DNA of 64,000 bases from an uncultured SAR86 cluster bacterium (lineage in GTDB: Bacteria; Pseudomonadota; Gammaproteobacteria; Magnimaribacterales; D2472): contig CABYCL010000003.1 of the NCBI GenBank assembly GCA_902517505.1, positions 1 through 64,000 on the forward strand. The letters run 5' to 3'. Every line of letters starts with the position of its first letter. Position 1 is the first letter of the stretch. Positions 30,341 to 39,351 of this stretch are shown here, piece by piece. Below the pieces are notes generated by a model. It saw only the letters and a list, made by a program, of their open reading frames with translations, did not search any database and had not been told where the DNA came from. The position numbers and the translations under genes were made by a program.

Positions 30341-31275
30341 TGTCAAAGCACAAAAGCTTCACTATAAAAGAATTAGCTGAAGCTACGGGTTCATCAATTA
30401 TTGGAGACCATAGTTGCTCGGTAGATAATCTATCTACAATAGAAAATGCTAATGAAAGATCTATAACCTTTTTAAGTAATAATAAATATAAGAATTCTTT
30501 AAGCCAATCAAAAGCTCGCGCTGTTATTGTTAGTTTAGATTTTGAGGAAGATGGAAATTTTATTTACCTTAAATCTAAAGATCCATATTTGGCTTATGCA
30601 AAAATAACAAAGTTTTTTAAGAAAGAAGATGATATAAAGATTCCTTTTATTCATGAATCTGCTGTAATTTCAGAAAATACTTCAATTCATAAAAATGTTT
30701 ACATTGGTCCAAATGTTTATATTGGACAAAATTGCAATATTGAAGAAAATGTTGTTATTCATGCCAATTGTAGTTTAGTAAAAGATGTTCAAATATCATC
30801 TGGAACTACCATACATCATGGATCAGTTTTGGGTTCTGATGGCTTTGGATTTGCACCTACAAATGAAGGTTATGTAAAAATTGAACAATTGGGCGGACTC
30901 AAGGTTGGAAAAAATGTTGAAATTGGCGCTAATTGCTCAATTGACAGAGGAGCAATTGATAATACGGAAATACATGATGGGGTTATTTTAGATAATTTAG
31001 TTCACATTGCTCATAATGTAATTCTTGGAGAAAACTCTGCTATAGCTGCTTCCTGTGCCGTTGCAGGCTCTACAAAGATTGGTAAAAATTTCCAAATGGG
31101 TGGCTTATCTGGAGTTTTAGGCCATTTAAATATTTGTGACGACGTAAGCGTTGGAGCGCATACATTAATCACTAAGAATATTGAAGAATCTGGTAATTAT
31201 GTTGGAATTATGCCTTCACAAAGTCATAAAGATTGGGCAAAATCGTCTGTTTTCATTAAAAAATTAGGCAAATAA
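30340..31275 (+). CDS. lpxD: UDP-3-O-acylglucosamine N-acyltransferase
   Basis: Third lipid A step: N-acylation of the UDP-glucosamine intermediate. The N-terminal uridine-binding domain (to about residue 100) is followed by a left-handed beta helix of hexapeptide repeats (VYIGPNVYIGQNCNIEENVVI), with the catalytic-His region HIAHNVILGENSAIAA. At 311 residues it is about 30 shorter than E. coli, mainly at the C-terminus. The GTG start overlaps the skp TAG by one base. Confidence 0.96.
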   Translation: MSKHKSFTIKELAEATGSSIIGDHSCSVDNLSTIENANERSITFLSNNKYKNSLSQSKARAVIVSLDFEEDGNFIYLKSKDPYLAYAKITKFFKKEDDIKIPFIHESAVISENTSIHKNVYIGPNVYIGQNCNIEENVVIHANCSLVKDVQISSGTTIHHGSVLGSDGFGFAPTNEGYVKIEQLGGLKVGKNVEIGANCSIDRGAIDNTEIHDGVILDNLVHIAHNVILGENSAIAASCAVAGSTKIGKNFQMGGLSGVLGHLNICDDVSVGAHTLITKNIEESGNYVGIMPSQSHKDWAKSSVFIKKLGK

Positions 31276-31276
31276 G

Positions 31277-31720
31277 ATGAAAATCACAAAAGATGATATT
31301 AAAAAATATCTACCCCACAGAGAACCATTTTTATTTATTGATGAAGTAATAGATATTGATAAAAACAATGAAATTCATGCAAGAAAATATATTTCTAAGG
31401 ATGAGTATTTTCTTGAAGGCCATTTTCCAGATAATCCTATATTTCCTGGCGTGATAATAATTGAAGCTCTTGGACAGGCTTCTGGTATTTTGGGCTTTGT
31501 AACAATGGGAAAGACTCCTGAAGAAGGTTCAATCTATGTATTAGCTGGAGTAGATAAAGTAAGATTTAGAAAAAGAGTAAGACCAGGTGATACCATAGAT
31601 ATATATAGCAAAGTTCTCGGAGAAAAGAGAGGGATTTGGAAATTTGATTGTAGGGCTGAATTAAATGATGAACTCGTATGTTCAGCAATAATTTTATGTG
31701 CAGATAGGAAAGCAAAATGA
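31277..31720 (+). CDS. fabZ: 3-hydroxyacyl-ACP dehydratase FabZ
   Basis: Hot-dog dehydratase of fatty-acid elongation. Active-site His49 (EGHFPDNPIFPG) and Glu63 (IIEALGQASG) are present. The N-terminus KKYLPHREPFLFIDEV is canonical; length 147. It competes with LpxA/LpxD for 3-hydroxyacyl-ACP, which is why it is embedded in the lpx cluster. Its end overlaps lpxA by four bases (ATGA). Confidence 0.98.
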   Translation: MKITKDDIKKYLPHREPFLFIDEVIDIDKNNEIHARKYISKDEYFLEGHFPDNPIFPGVIIIEALGQASGILGFVTMGKTPEEGSIYVLAGVDKVRFRKRVRPGDTIDIYSKVLGEKRGIWKFDCRAELNDELVCSAIILCADRKAK

Positions 31721-32496
31721 AAGTTCATCCAACTTCAATAATTCATCCAAAATCTAAAATAGATGATTCTGTTGAGATTGGACCATTTTGTATTGTTGGT
31801 GAGGATGTTGAAATAAAAAAAGGATCAAAGCTTCTAAGCCATGTAGTTCTTAAGGGACCCACATCAATAGGCGAGGAAAATATTTTTTATCAATTTTCGA
31901 CAATTGGAGAAGATACTCCTGATAAAAAATTTAAAGGAGAAAAAACTAAACTTGAAATTGGTAATACAAACATATTTAGAGAAGGGGTGACTGTTCATAG
32001 AGGAACTGTTCAAGATAATAGCATCACATCTATAGGCTCAGATAATCTTCTTATGGCATATTCACATATAGCTCACGATTGTGTTGTTGGTGATGGCAAT
32101 GTTTTTGCTAACAATGCTGGAATAGCAGGACATGTAAGTGTTGGAAATAATATTACAATTGGCGCACTTACTACTATTCATCAGTTTTGTAATATAGGAG
32201 ACTACTCTTTTATTGGTATGAATACTTCAATTAATATGGATATTCCTGCTTATGTAAAAGTTGCAGCTGATCCGGCTAGAGTAATTGGATTAAATTCTGT
32301 TGGAATGACCAGAAAAAATATAACCTCAGACTCAATCTCTTTAATTAAAAAAGCATATAAATTAGTTTATAGAAAAGGTTTAAAGATTGAAGAGGCAATT
32401 AAAAAATCTAAAGAGCTTAATAAAGAAGCTAACGATCCCTTTCTAAATGTCTTCATTCAATCTCTGGAAGTCTCAGAAAGAGGAATTTTAAGGTAA
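31717..32496 (+). CDS. lpxA: UDP-N-acetylglucosamine acyltransferase
   Basis: First lipid A step: O-acylation of UDP-GlcNAc. The beta helix of hexapeptide repeats covers about residues 1-190 (VHPTSIIHPKSKIDDSVEIGP), with the catalytic-His segment AYSHIAHDCVVGDGN and NNAGIAGHVSVGN. A C-terminal helical domain follows (SLIKKAYKLVYR). Length 259 is typical. It overlaps fabZ by four bases and abuts lpxB. Confidence 0.98.
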   Translation: MKVHPTSIIHPKSKIDDSVEIGPFCIVGEDVEIKKGSKLLSHVVLKGPTSIGEENIFYQFSTIGEDTPDKKFKGEKTKLEIGNTNIFREGVTVHRGTVQDNSITSIGSDNLLMAYSHIAHDCVVGDGNVFANNAGIAGHVSVGNNITIGALTTIHQFCNIGDYSFIGMNTSINMDIPAYVKVAADPARVIGLNSVGMTRKNITSDSISLIKKAYKLVYRKGLKIEEAIKKSKELNKEANDPFLNVFIQSLEVSERGILR

Positions 32497-33618
32497 GTGT
32501 CTCAAAAAGAATCTCTGAATATTGGTATTGTTTGCGGTGAACATTCTGGAGACAGGCTTGGGGCAGACCTTATAAATGAAATAAAAAAAAATTCATTAGT
32601 TAATTTGTATGGTGTAGGCGGACCAAAGCTTGAGGCACTTGGAATAAAATCAGAATTCAATTTTTCTGAATTAAATATCATGGGTCTTGTAGACCCTTTT
32701 ATAAACTTCAGAAAACTTTCAAGACTTAGAAAAAATTTAATCAGACTTTTTATCAATAAAAATATTGATATTTTTATTGGAATCGATTCACCAGACTTTA
32801 ATATGGGTATTCATAAGATACTTAAGAAAAATCATACAAGTAAAAATATTCAGGTTGTAAGTCCTTCTGTATGGGGATGGAGACAAAACAGAATTAAATC
32901 AATCCAAGCTTATATAGATTTAACTTTGTGCTTATTTAACTTTGAAGATAATTATTACAAAAAAGTAGGGCATAAAAGTTTACATCTTGGACATCCATTT
33001 TTTAAATTATACAAAAATGATAGCAAAGAAATATTTATTAAATATAATTTAGATGAGTCTAAAAATTATATCTCTATTCTTCCTGGAAGCAGGGAATCCG
33101 AAATTGATAATCTTCTACCAATTTACATTGATTTTATTAAAGAATACTCTAAAAGAAATAAGAATTACCTTTTTTTAGTTCCAGCAGCAGACAAAAAAAT
33201 ACTATCGGTTATCAATAAGCATTTATTAAATGAAGATCTGCCTATTTTGATTAAAGAAAACTCAATGAGAGACTTTTTATCGATTTCCGATCTATCTGTA
33301 GCAACTTCTGGAACAGCAACACTGGAATCAGCAGTTCTAGAATGTCCACCTATAATTTGTTATAAGACTAACTTTTTAAACTATTCAATAATTTCAAGAA
33401 TGTTAAAAATAAAAAATGTGGGTCTTCCTAATTTATTATTTGGTGAAAGGATCTATAAAGAGCTTATTCAAAATGATTGTAATGTAGATAATATTATTCA
33501 AGCTGTTGAAGAAACAAAAAATAGCATCCCTGAAACTATCAAAAACTCTGAATTACTTCGAAATATGCTTAAAGGAAAAGGGAATTCAGAGGCAGTCAAA
33601 ATTATAACCGTACTTTGA
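32497..33618 (+). CDS. lpxB: Lipid-A-disaccharide synthase
   Basis: GT-B glycosyltransferase that condenses lipid X with its UDP form. Characteristic segments are IGIVCGEHSGDRLGADL at the start, IGIDSPDFN near 90, SPSVWGWRQNRIK and LPGSRESEI, and the sugar-nucleotide region ATSGTATLESAVLECPPI. Length 373. The GTG start lies directly after the lpxA stop with no gap. It ends overlapping rnhB. Confidence 0.97.
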   Translation: MSQKESLNIGIVCGEHSGDRLGADLINEIKKNSLVNLYGVGGPKLEALGIKSEFNFSELNIMGLVDPFINFRKLSRLRKNLIRLFINKNIDIFIGIDSPDFNMGIHKILKKNHTSKNIQVVSPSVWGWRQNRIKSIQAYIDLTLCLFNFEDNYYKKVGHKSLHLGHPFFKLYKNDSKEIFIKYNLDESKNYISILPGSRESEIDNLLPIYIDFIKEYSKRNKNYLFLVPAADKKILSVINKHLLNEDLPILIKENSMRDFLSISDLSVATSGTATLESAVLECPPIICYKTNFLNYSIISRMLKIKNVGLPNLLFGERIYKELIQNDCNVDNIIQAVEETKNSIPETIKNSELLRNMLKGKGNSEAVKIITVL

Positions 33619-34166
33619 GTAAAATTATTATTGCAGGAACTGATGAGGTTGGTAGAGGTTCTTTAGCTGGTCCAGTAGTTGCTGCTGCTGTTATTTTAAA
33701 GAGTAAAATAGCTAATTTACAAGACTCCAAGTCTTTGTCGCCAAAAAAAAGAGAATGTCTATCAGAAGAAATTCTTAAAAATTCATATTATGGGTTTGGA
33801 ATCGTCTCAAATATTAAAATTGACCAAATTAATATTCTTAATGCTTCTTTATTGGCAATGAAAAGAGCTATACTTAACTTACCAATAAAACCCACTATGG
33901 TTTTAGTCGATGGTATACATAAACCAGATCTAGATATCCCAATGAGGGCTATTATTGGCGGCGATTCAATTGAAGAAGCCATTAGTGCTTCATCTATAAT
34001 TGCAAAAGTGTATAGAGACAATTTAATGATTAAATATGAGACCAAATATCCTGGATTTTTCTTTAAAAAAAATAAAGGTTATGGCACTAAAGAACATCTT
34101 GATGCCATCAAACAAATTGGTAGCTGTACAATACATAGGAAATCATTCAAAGGAGTTATATCTTAG
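33615..34166 (+). CDS. rnhB: Ribonuclease HII
   Basis: Removes RNA, including single ribonucleotides, from RNA/DNA hybrids. Catalytic acidic residues occur in GTDEVGRGSLAGPVVAAAV (DE pair near residues 9-10) and VLVDGIHKP, with SIIAKVYRD following. Length is 183, slightly shorter than E. coli. The TTG start overlaps the lpxB TGA (TTGA). Its TAG overlaps the dnaE GTG by one base. Confidence 0.96.
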   Translation: MSKIIIAGTDEVGRGSLAGPVVAAAVILKSKIANLQDSKSLSPKKRECLSEEILKNSYYGFGIVSNIKIDQINILNASLLAMKRAILNLPIKPTMVLVDGIHKPDLDIPMRAIIGGDSIEEAISASSIIAKVYRDNLMIKYETKYPGFFFKKNKGYGTKEHLDAIKQIGSCTIHRKSFKGVIS

Positions 34167-37100
34167 TGAGTGAATTATTTTCTCATTTAAGGGTTTCATC
34201 GGAATATAGTATCTCTCAGGGACTATTAACCGTTGATCAAATTATTGATAATGCTAAACGTCTTTCAGTTCCATCAGTTGCACTTACAGACAAATCAAAT
34301 ATGTTTGGACTTGTTAAGTTTTTTAACAAATGTGAAGCAGCAGGCATTAAACCGATATCAGGTTCATCAATTAAGTTAATTTTTGAAGATGATGATGATG
34401 CGTTTGAGTTACTTTGTTTAGCAAAAACCAACAAAGGACACAGAAACTTAATGAAGATAATTTCTAGTGCGCATAATAATAATTTATATAACTCACCAAT
34501 AATTCATTTCAATGATTTAGTTTCACTAAAAGACGATATTATTGTGATTTCTGGTGGCAAAGATAGTCACATATTTGAATATTTAAAAACAAATAATTTT
34601 ACGGAGGCTAATAAAAGAATTGATCTTTTAAGAGATAATTTTAAGGACGATTTTGTACTTGAAGTCCAAAAAACTAATAGAATTGATGAGATTGAATACT
34701 TTAAAAATGTTCTTCCGTTAGCCAAAGAAAAAGGTATCCCATTAATTGCTACTAATGATGTTTTATTTTCATCTGAAGATGAATATGAAATTCATGAAAC
34801 AAAAGTTTGTATCAATACTGGAAAAACTTTAAATGATCCAAATAGAGAAAGGTTATTCTCTAATCAGCAATATTTTAAATCACCAAAAGAGATGTCTGAA
34901 CTTTTTAAAGATTATTCATCTTTAATAGATAATACCAATGAAATATCAAAGAAGTGTAATGTTTCTCTAAATACAAAAGGTTACTTTTTACCAGAATACC
35001 CTGTTCCGAAAAAACATGATTTTAATTCATACCTTGAAGAAGTATCTACTAAAAGATTACATAAATATATTAATAATTTTGATAAGAAAAAACAAAAAGA
35101 ATATTTATCCAGATTAGACTATGAGTTAAATCAAATTAAAAGCATGGGCTTTTCGAGTTATTTCTTAATAGTATATGATTTTATAGAATGGTCTAAAAAT
35201 AATGATGTGCCAGTTGGACCAGGCAGAGGTTCTGGTGCAGGATCTTTAGTTGCATATGCTCTCGGAATTACTTCTTTAGATCCAATCTCTCATGGTCTTT
35301 TATTTGAAAGATTTTTAAATCCTGAAAGGTTATCAATGCCGGATTTTGACGTAGATTTTTGCATGGACAAAAGAGATTTAGTAATAGACTATGTAAGCAA
35401 AAAATATGGATCATCAGCAGTTTCACAAATTGCTACATTTGGAACTATGGCAGCTAGGGCTGTAGTTAGAGATGTCGCACGTGCATTAGGTAAACCCTAC
35501 GCTCTTGGAGATAGGATATCTAAAATGATTCCATTTGCTCCTGGCATGACACTTGATAAAGCTCAGTCTGAACAACCATTATTTGCTCAAAGTATCAAAA
35601 ATGATTCAGAGGTAAGGGAAATAGTAAATTTATCATACAAACTTGAAGGGATTGCCAGAAATGTAGGTAAACATGCAGGTGGTGTTGTAATCGCTCCGGG
35701 AAGTATATCTGACTTTTGTCCAGTTTATGTTGATCGCCAATCTGATTCAGTCATGACTCAATATGATAAAGACGATGTTGAAAAAATTGGTCTTGTAAAG
35801 TTTGATTTTCTAGGACTGAGAACTCTTACCGTTATAGACAGAGCGGTAAAGTCAATAAATAGTAACTTAGAAGATTCTAAGAAAATCGATCTTAATAAAA
35901 TTCCGTTAAATGATGAAAAAGTATTTGAACTATTATCTTCAGGAAAAACTATGGCTGTATTTCAACTAGAATCTTCTGGTATGAGAGACCTAATTAAAAG
36001 ATTAAAGCCTACAAAGTTTGAAGAAATTACTGCTCTTCTTGCTCTTTATAGACCTGGTCCATTGAATTCTGGTATGCATGATGAATTTGTCGATAGAAAG
36101 CATGGAAAGAGCCCAGTAACATATCCACATAAGCTATTAGAAACTGTTTTAGAGGAAACCTATGGAGTAATTGTTTATCAAGAACAAGTTATGGAAGCTG
36201 CAAGAGTTTTAGCTGGATTTTCTCTTGGACAGGCAGATATCCTTAGAAGAGCAATGGGTAAAAAGAAGAAAGAAGAAATGGAAGAGCAAAGAGAAATTTT
36301 TGTTAAAGGCTGCTTAAAGAATGAAATAACTGAAAAGAATGCTGAACAGATTTTTGATTTAATAAATCAGTTTGCTGAATACGGTTTTAACAAATCCCAT
36401 TCAGCAGCATATGCACTATTGTCTTATCAAACAGCTTTTTTAAAAACATATTATCCAGAACATTTTATGGCATCGGTTCTTTCTTCAGAACTAGGAAATA
36501 CAGATAAAATTTATGCTCTTCTTCAAGAATGTGGTCGCATGGGCATAGAGGTATTAAATCCAAATATTCTAACAAGTAATAAAAGATTTAATGTAAATAA
36601 TGATTTGAAGATTGAGTTTGGCCTTGGTGCTATAAAAGGAGTTGCTGATACATTTATAAAACATGTATGTTCAAGTAGAGAAAAATTAACTTTCAAGGAT
36701 TTATGGGATTTCTCCAAGAAAATAGATATTAAAATTGGAGGCAAGAAGTCTCTTGAAGCCTTATCTCAATCCGGCGCTTTTGATTCATTAGCGCCTTCAA
36801 GAAGTATTGCTATAGCATGTACAAAAGATATGTTGAGAGATGGTAACTCCTTAAATGGTAATTCAAACCTAAAGAGTGGTGATTTATTTTCATCAATGGA
36901 CGAAAACTTTGATCCGTATGAAAAATATAAAAACATTCAAGAATTAACATTAAGTGAAAAATTAGAATTTGAGAAAAAATCACTCGGTTACTATTTATCT
37001 GGACATCCTGTATTGGCAATAGAAGATAAAATAAAAAAAATTCGTTCAAAAAAAATTAGTGAATTAACCAATGAGACAAAAAAAGCATCTTTAGTTTGTT

Positions 37101-37606
37101 TAGTAAATAATATGAGACAAATTAAAGACAGAAAAGGTAATCCACTTACTTTTATAAATTTCGATGATGGAAGTGGAGTTATGGATGGAATTGTTTCAAG
37201 TGAGATCCTTGAAAGTTGCCACGAATTTTTAAAAGAGGGTTCAATCTTAAACTTGAAAGGTAATGTAGAGGTAGATGACTATAGAACAAATGACTTGGGA
37301 AGCCTTATGTTTCGTATGCGAGTAAAGGAAGTTTGTCCCATCGACCATGAACTTGATAAAAAAGTTAGTGAGGTTTTAATTAATTTTAAGGATTCTGAGA
37401 TGTTTTCTCTAGAAGAATTTTCTAATACTCTTGATTCGATTGATAAAAATTTTTGGGGTGATGGTAATTGCAGGCTTAATGTAAAAGTATCATCAGATAA
37501 GTCTGAGGCGATAATAGATATCGGAGATAATTTCAAATTTAATCCAACTCTTGAGAATTTATTTTATTTAGAAGATCTATTTGGTAAGAATATTCTAGAG
37601 ATTTAA
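34166..37606 (+). CDS. dnaE: DNA polymerase III subunit alpha
   Basis: Replicative polymerase, 1146 residues. A PHP domain (about 1-270, degenerate at the first metal motif: HLRVSSEYS) precedes the C-family palm with catalytic aspartates in MPDFDVDFCMD and the GPGRGSGAGSLVAY loop. After the fingers comes an HhH region, a clamp-binding-like SGDLF near residue 906, then an OB fold. The GTG start overlaps rnhB by one base. accA, which commonly follows dnaE in relatives, is missing; tilS comes next. Confidence 0.98.
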   Translation: MSELFSHLRVSSEYSISQGLLTVDQIIDNAKRLSVPSVALTDKSNMFGLVKFFNKCEAAGIKPISGSSIKLIFEDDDDAFELLCLAKTNKGHRNLMKIISSAHNNNLYNSPIIHFNDLVSLKDDIIVISGGKDSHIFEYLKTNNFTEANKRIDLLRDNFKDDFVLEVQKTNRIDEIEYFKNVLPLAKEKGIPLIATNDVLFSSEDEYEIHETKVCINTGKTLNDPNRERLFSNQQYFKSPKEMSELFKDYSSLIDNTNEISKKCNVSLNTKGYFLPEYPVPKKHDFNSYLEEVSTKRLHKYINNFDKKKQKEYLSRLDYELNQIKSMGFSSYFLIVYDFIEWSKNNDVPVGPGRGSGAGSLVAYALGITSLDPISHGLLFERFLNPERLSMPDFDVDFCMDKRDLVIDYVSKKYGSSAVSQIATFGTMAARAVVRDVARALGKPYALGDRISKMIPFAPGMTLDKAQSEQPLFAQSIKNDSEVREIVNLSYKLEGIARNVGKHAGGVVIAPGSISDFCPVYVDRQSDSVMTQYDKDDVEKIGLVKFDFLGLRTLTVIDRAVKSINSNLEDSKKIDLNKIPLNDEKVFELLSSGKTMAVFQLESSGMRDLIKRLKPTKFEEITALLALYRPGPLNSGMHDEFVDRKHGKSPVTYPHKLLETVLEETYGVIVYQEQVMEAARVLAGFSLGQADILRRAMGKKKKEEMEEQREIFVKGCLKNEITEKNAEQIFDLINQFAEYGFNKSHSAAYALLSYQTAFLKTYYPEHFMASVLSSELGNTDKIYALLQECGRMGIEVLNPNILTSNKRFNVNNDLKIEFGLGAIKGVADTFIKHVCSSREKLTFKDLWDFSKKIDIKIGGKKSLEALSQSGAFDSLAPSRSIAIACTKDMLRDGNSLNGNSNLKSGDLFSSMDENFDPYEKYKNIQELTLSEKLEFEKKSLGYYLSGHPVLAIEDKIKKIRSKKISELTNETKKASLVCLVNNMRQIKDRKGNPLTFINFDDGSGVMDGIVSSEILESCHEFLKEGSILNLKGNVEVDDYRTNDLGSLMFRMRVKEVCPIDHELDKKVSEVLINFKDSEMFSLEEFSNTLDSIDKNFWGDGNCRLNVKVSSDKSEAIIDIGDNFKFNPTLENLFYLEDLFGKNILEI

Positions 37607-37609
37607 AAA

Positions 37610-38566
37610 TTGTTAACTCAAAAATTAATTGAAAATAATGTTGATCTAAATAAAAAGATTTATGTAGCTTTTAGTGGAGGTCCTGATTCCTCAGCTATGA
37701 TTCACCTTATTTCTAAAATGAAAACTGATATGAAAATAGCACCACAAGCAATTCATATTAATCATAACCTTTCAGACAAATCAGACAATTGGGAGAGTCA
37801 TTGCAAAAATGTATGTCTAGATTTAAATATTGATTTAATAACAGAGTCAGTTCAAATAAAATCTGAGGGTGGTGGAATAGAGTCAGCTGCAAGAAAATCA
37901 AGATATAAAATTTTTAAATCTATTCTTAAAGAGGATGAGCAGATTATTTTGGCGCATCATAGCGATGATGTTGCTGAAACAATCTTAATGAGAATGTTAA
38001 GAGGAACAGGCATTGAGGGCATTGAAGGGCCTAAACAAAAAAGAAATCTCGGAAATGGAATTCTTATTAGACCATTTTTAGAGGTCTCAAAAAAACAAAT
38101 TTTGGAATATTTAAAAGAAAATAAAGTAGATTTTATTGAAGATGATTCTAATAAAGATAATAAATTCGATAGAAATTTTTTAAGAAATAAAATTTTTCCT
38201 CTTCTTGAAGACAGGTGGAATAACTTCCCACAAAGATTTAATAAAATGTCATCCATCATTCAAGATCGTAATAAAAATTATTCAGATTTAATTATGAATG
38301 AATATCAAAACTTAATTGGTAAGGAGATTGAAATAAAGAAATTGAAAAAAGTCTCCAAGTTAATTATTTGTGATATTTTGAGATATTCTATTAAGGAATG
38401 TAATATTGCATTACCTAATAGCAAAATAATGGAAGAGATTCTTAAAACTTTTTTAGATTCTAATCCTGGTCCTAAATCTATTGTTACTTGGTCAAGATCA
38501 GATAAAGAAGAGGATGCAGGAAAGATTACTTATGAAAATGGTTTTTTAGTAATTTCAAAAAAATAG
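37610..38566 (+). CDS. tilS: tRNA(Ile)-lysidine synthase (short form)
   Basis: Converts C34 of the CAU-anticodon tRNA-Ile to lysidine so that it reads AUA. The ATP pyrophosphatase loop is SGGPDSS at residues 22-28; LAHHSDDVAETILMRMLRGTG and IRPFLEVSK are the other family signatures. At 318 residues it is about 110 shorter than E. coli TilS and seems to lack much of the C-terminal tRNA-binding domain. The TTG start lies three bases after dnaE. AUA is a frequent codon in this AT-rich DNA, so the enzyme should be essential. Confidence 0.94.
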   Translation: MLTQKLIENNVDLNKKIYVAFSGGPDSSAMIHLISKMKTDMKIAPQAIHINHNLSDKSDNWESHCKNVCLDLNIDLITESVQIKSEGGGIESAARKSRYKIFKSILKEDEQIILAHHSDDVAETILMRMLRGTGIEGIEGPKQKRNLGNGILIRPFLEVSKKQILEYLKENKVDFIEDDSNKDNKFDRNFLRNKIFPLLEDRWNNFPQRFNKMSSIIQDRNKNYSDLIMNEYQNLIGKEIEIKKLKKVSKLIICDILRYSIKECNIALPNSKIMEEILKTFLDSNPGPKSIVTWSRSDKEEDAGKITYENGFLVISKK

Positions 38567-38577
38567 CAGGAGAAAAA

Positions 38578-39351
38578 ATGAAACTTAAAACTATTGAAGT
38601 GACAAAAAAAGATAAGGTTGCGACCATAAAATTAAACAGACCAGAGCTTTTAAATGCTGTAAATGAACAATTAGTTTGGGACTTTCAAGAAGCTACAAAA
38701 AATGTAAAAAATGATGATTCAATAAAGGTTGTAATAATAACGGGATCTGGAAGAGGTTTCTCAGCAGGTGCAGATTTAAGCGAGCGAAAAGCAAGTTGGA
38801 AAGGATCAAAAGATGCACTTATTAGAGGATATAAACCTTTTTTTGAAAATATTATCAACATGCCAAAACCAGTTATAGGTGCAATATCTGGTCCAGCAGC
38901 AGGAATTGGTGCTGCTATTGCAATGTCCTGTGACTTGAGGGTTATGTCTGAAGATAGTTATATTCTTTCTGTTTTTAGCAATATCGCTCTAGTTCCAGAT
39001 GGAGGTCTATCATGGTATTTACCAAAGTTTATGGGTTTTTCAAAAGCATATGAGCATGCAATCGAGGCTAAAAAAATATCTGCAGAAGATTGCCTAAAAT
39101 ATGGAATGGCCAATAAAGTTGTTAAAAAGGAAGATTTAGAGTCAGAAACCTTCAAATGGGCAGAAAAACTTGCAAAAAGATCGTCACAATCATTAAATCA
39201 TACTAAGAGACTAATGAGAGAGTCTTTACATCAAGGTTATTGGGATACATTCCATAATGAAGCTGAAATTCAGAATGAATTAACTGTTAGTGATCAAAAT
39301 AGAGAAGCGGTCAAAGCATTTTTTGAAAAAAGAGAGCCAAACTTTGATTAA
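38578..39351 (+). CDS. Crotonase-family protein (PaaG-like isomerase type)
   Basis: Second enoyl-CoA hydratase/isomerase-fold gene, 257 residues. CoA-binding LNRPELLNAVN and oxyanion-hole GRGFSAGADLS are present. Both hydratase Glu positions are replaced (AGIGAAIAMSCD; NIALVPDGGLSW, with Asp), as in PaaG-type isomerases. It resembles the gene at 5355 in these features but lacks its C-terminal extension. AGGAG at 38570 is a good ribosome-binding site. It ends interlocked with leuA by TTAA. Substrate unknown. Confidence 0.87.
   Translation: MKLKTIEVTKKDKVATIKLNRPELLNAVNEQLVWDFQEATKNVKNDDSIKVVIITGSGRGFSAGADLSERKASWKGSKDALIRGYKPFFENIINMPKPVIGAISGPAAGIGAAIAMSCDLRVMSEDSYILSVFSNIALVPDGGLSWYLPKFMGFSKAYEHAIEAKKISAEDCLKYGMANKVVKKEDLESETFKWAEKLAKRSSQSLNHTKRLMRESLHQGYWDTFHNEAEIQNELTVSDQNREAVKAFFEKREPNFD

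Noticed and set aside
34166..34260. Degenerate metal motif in the DnaE PHP domain
   Set aside because: The E. coli PHP domain is also degenerate; polymerase aspartates are intact, so this is ordinary for the family.
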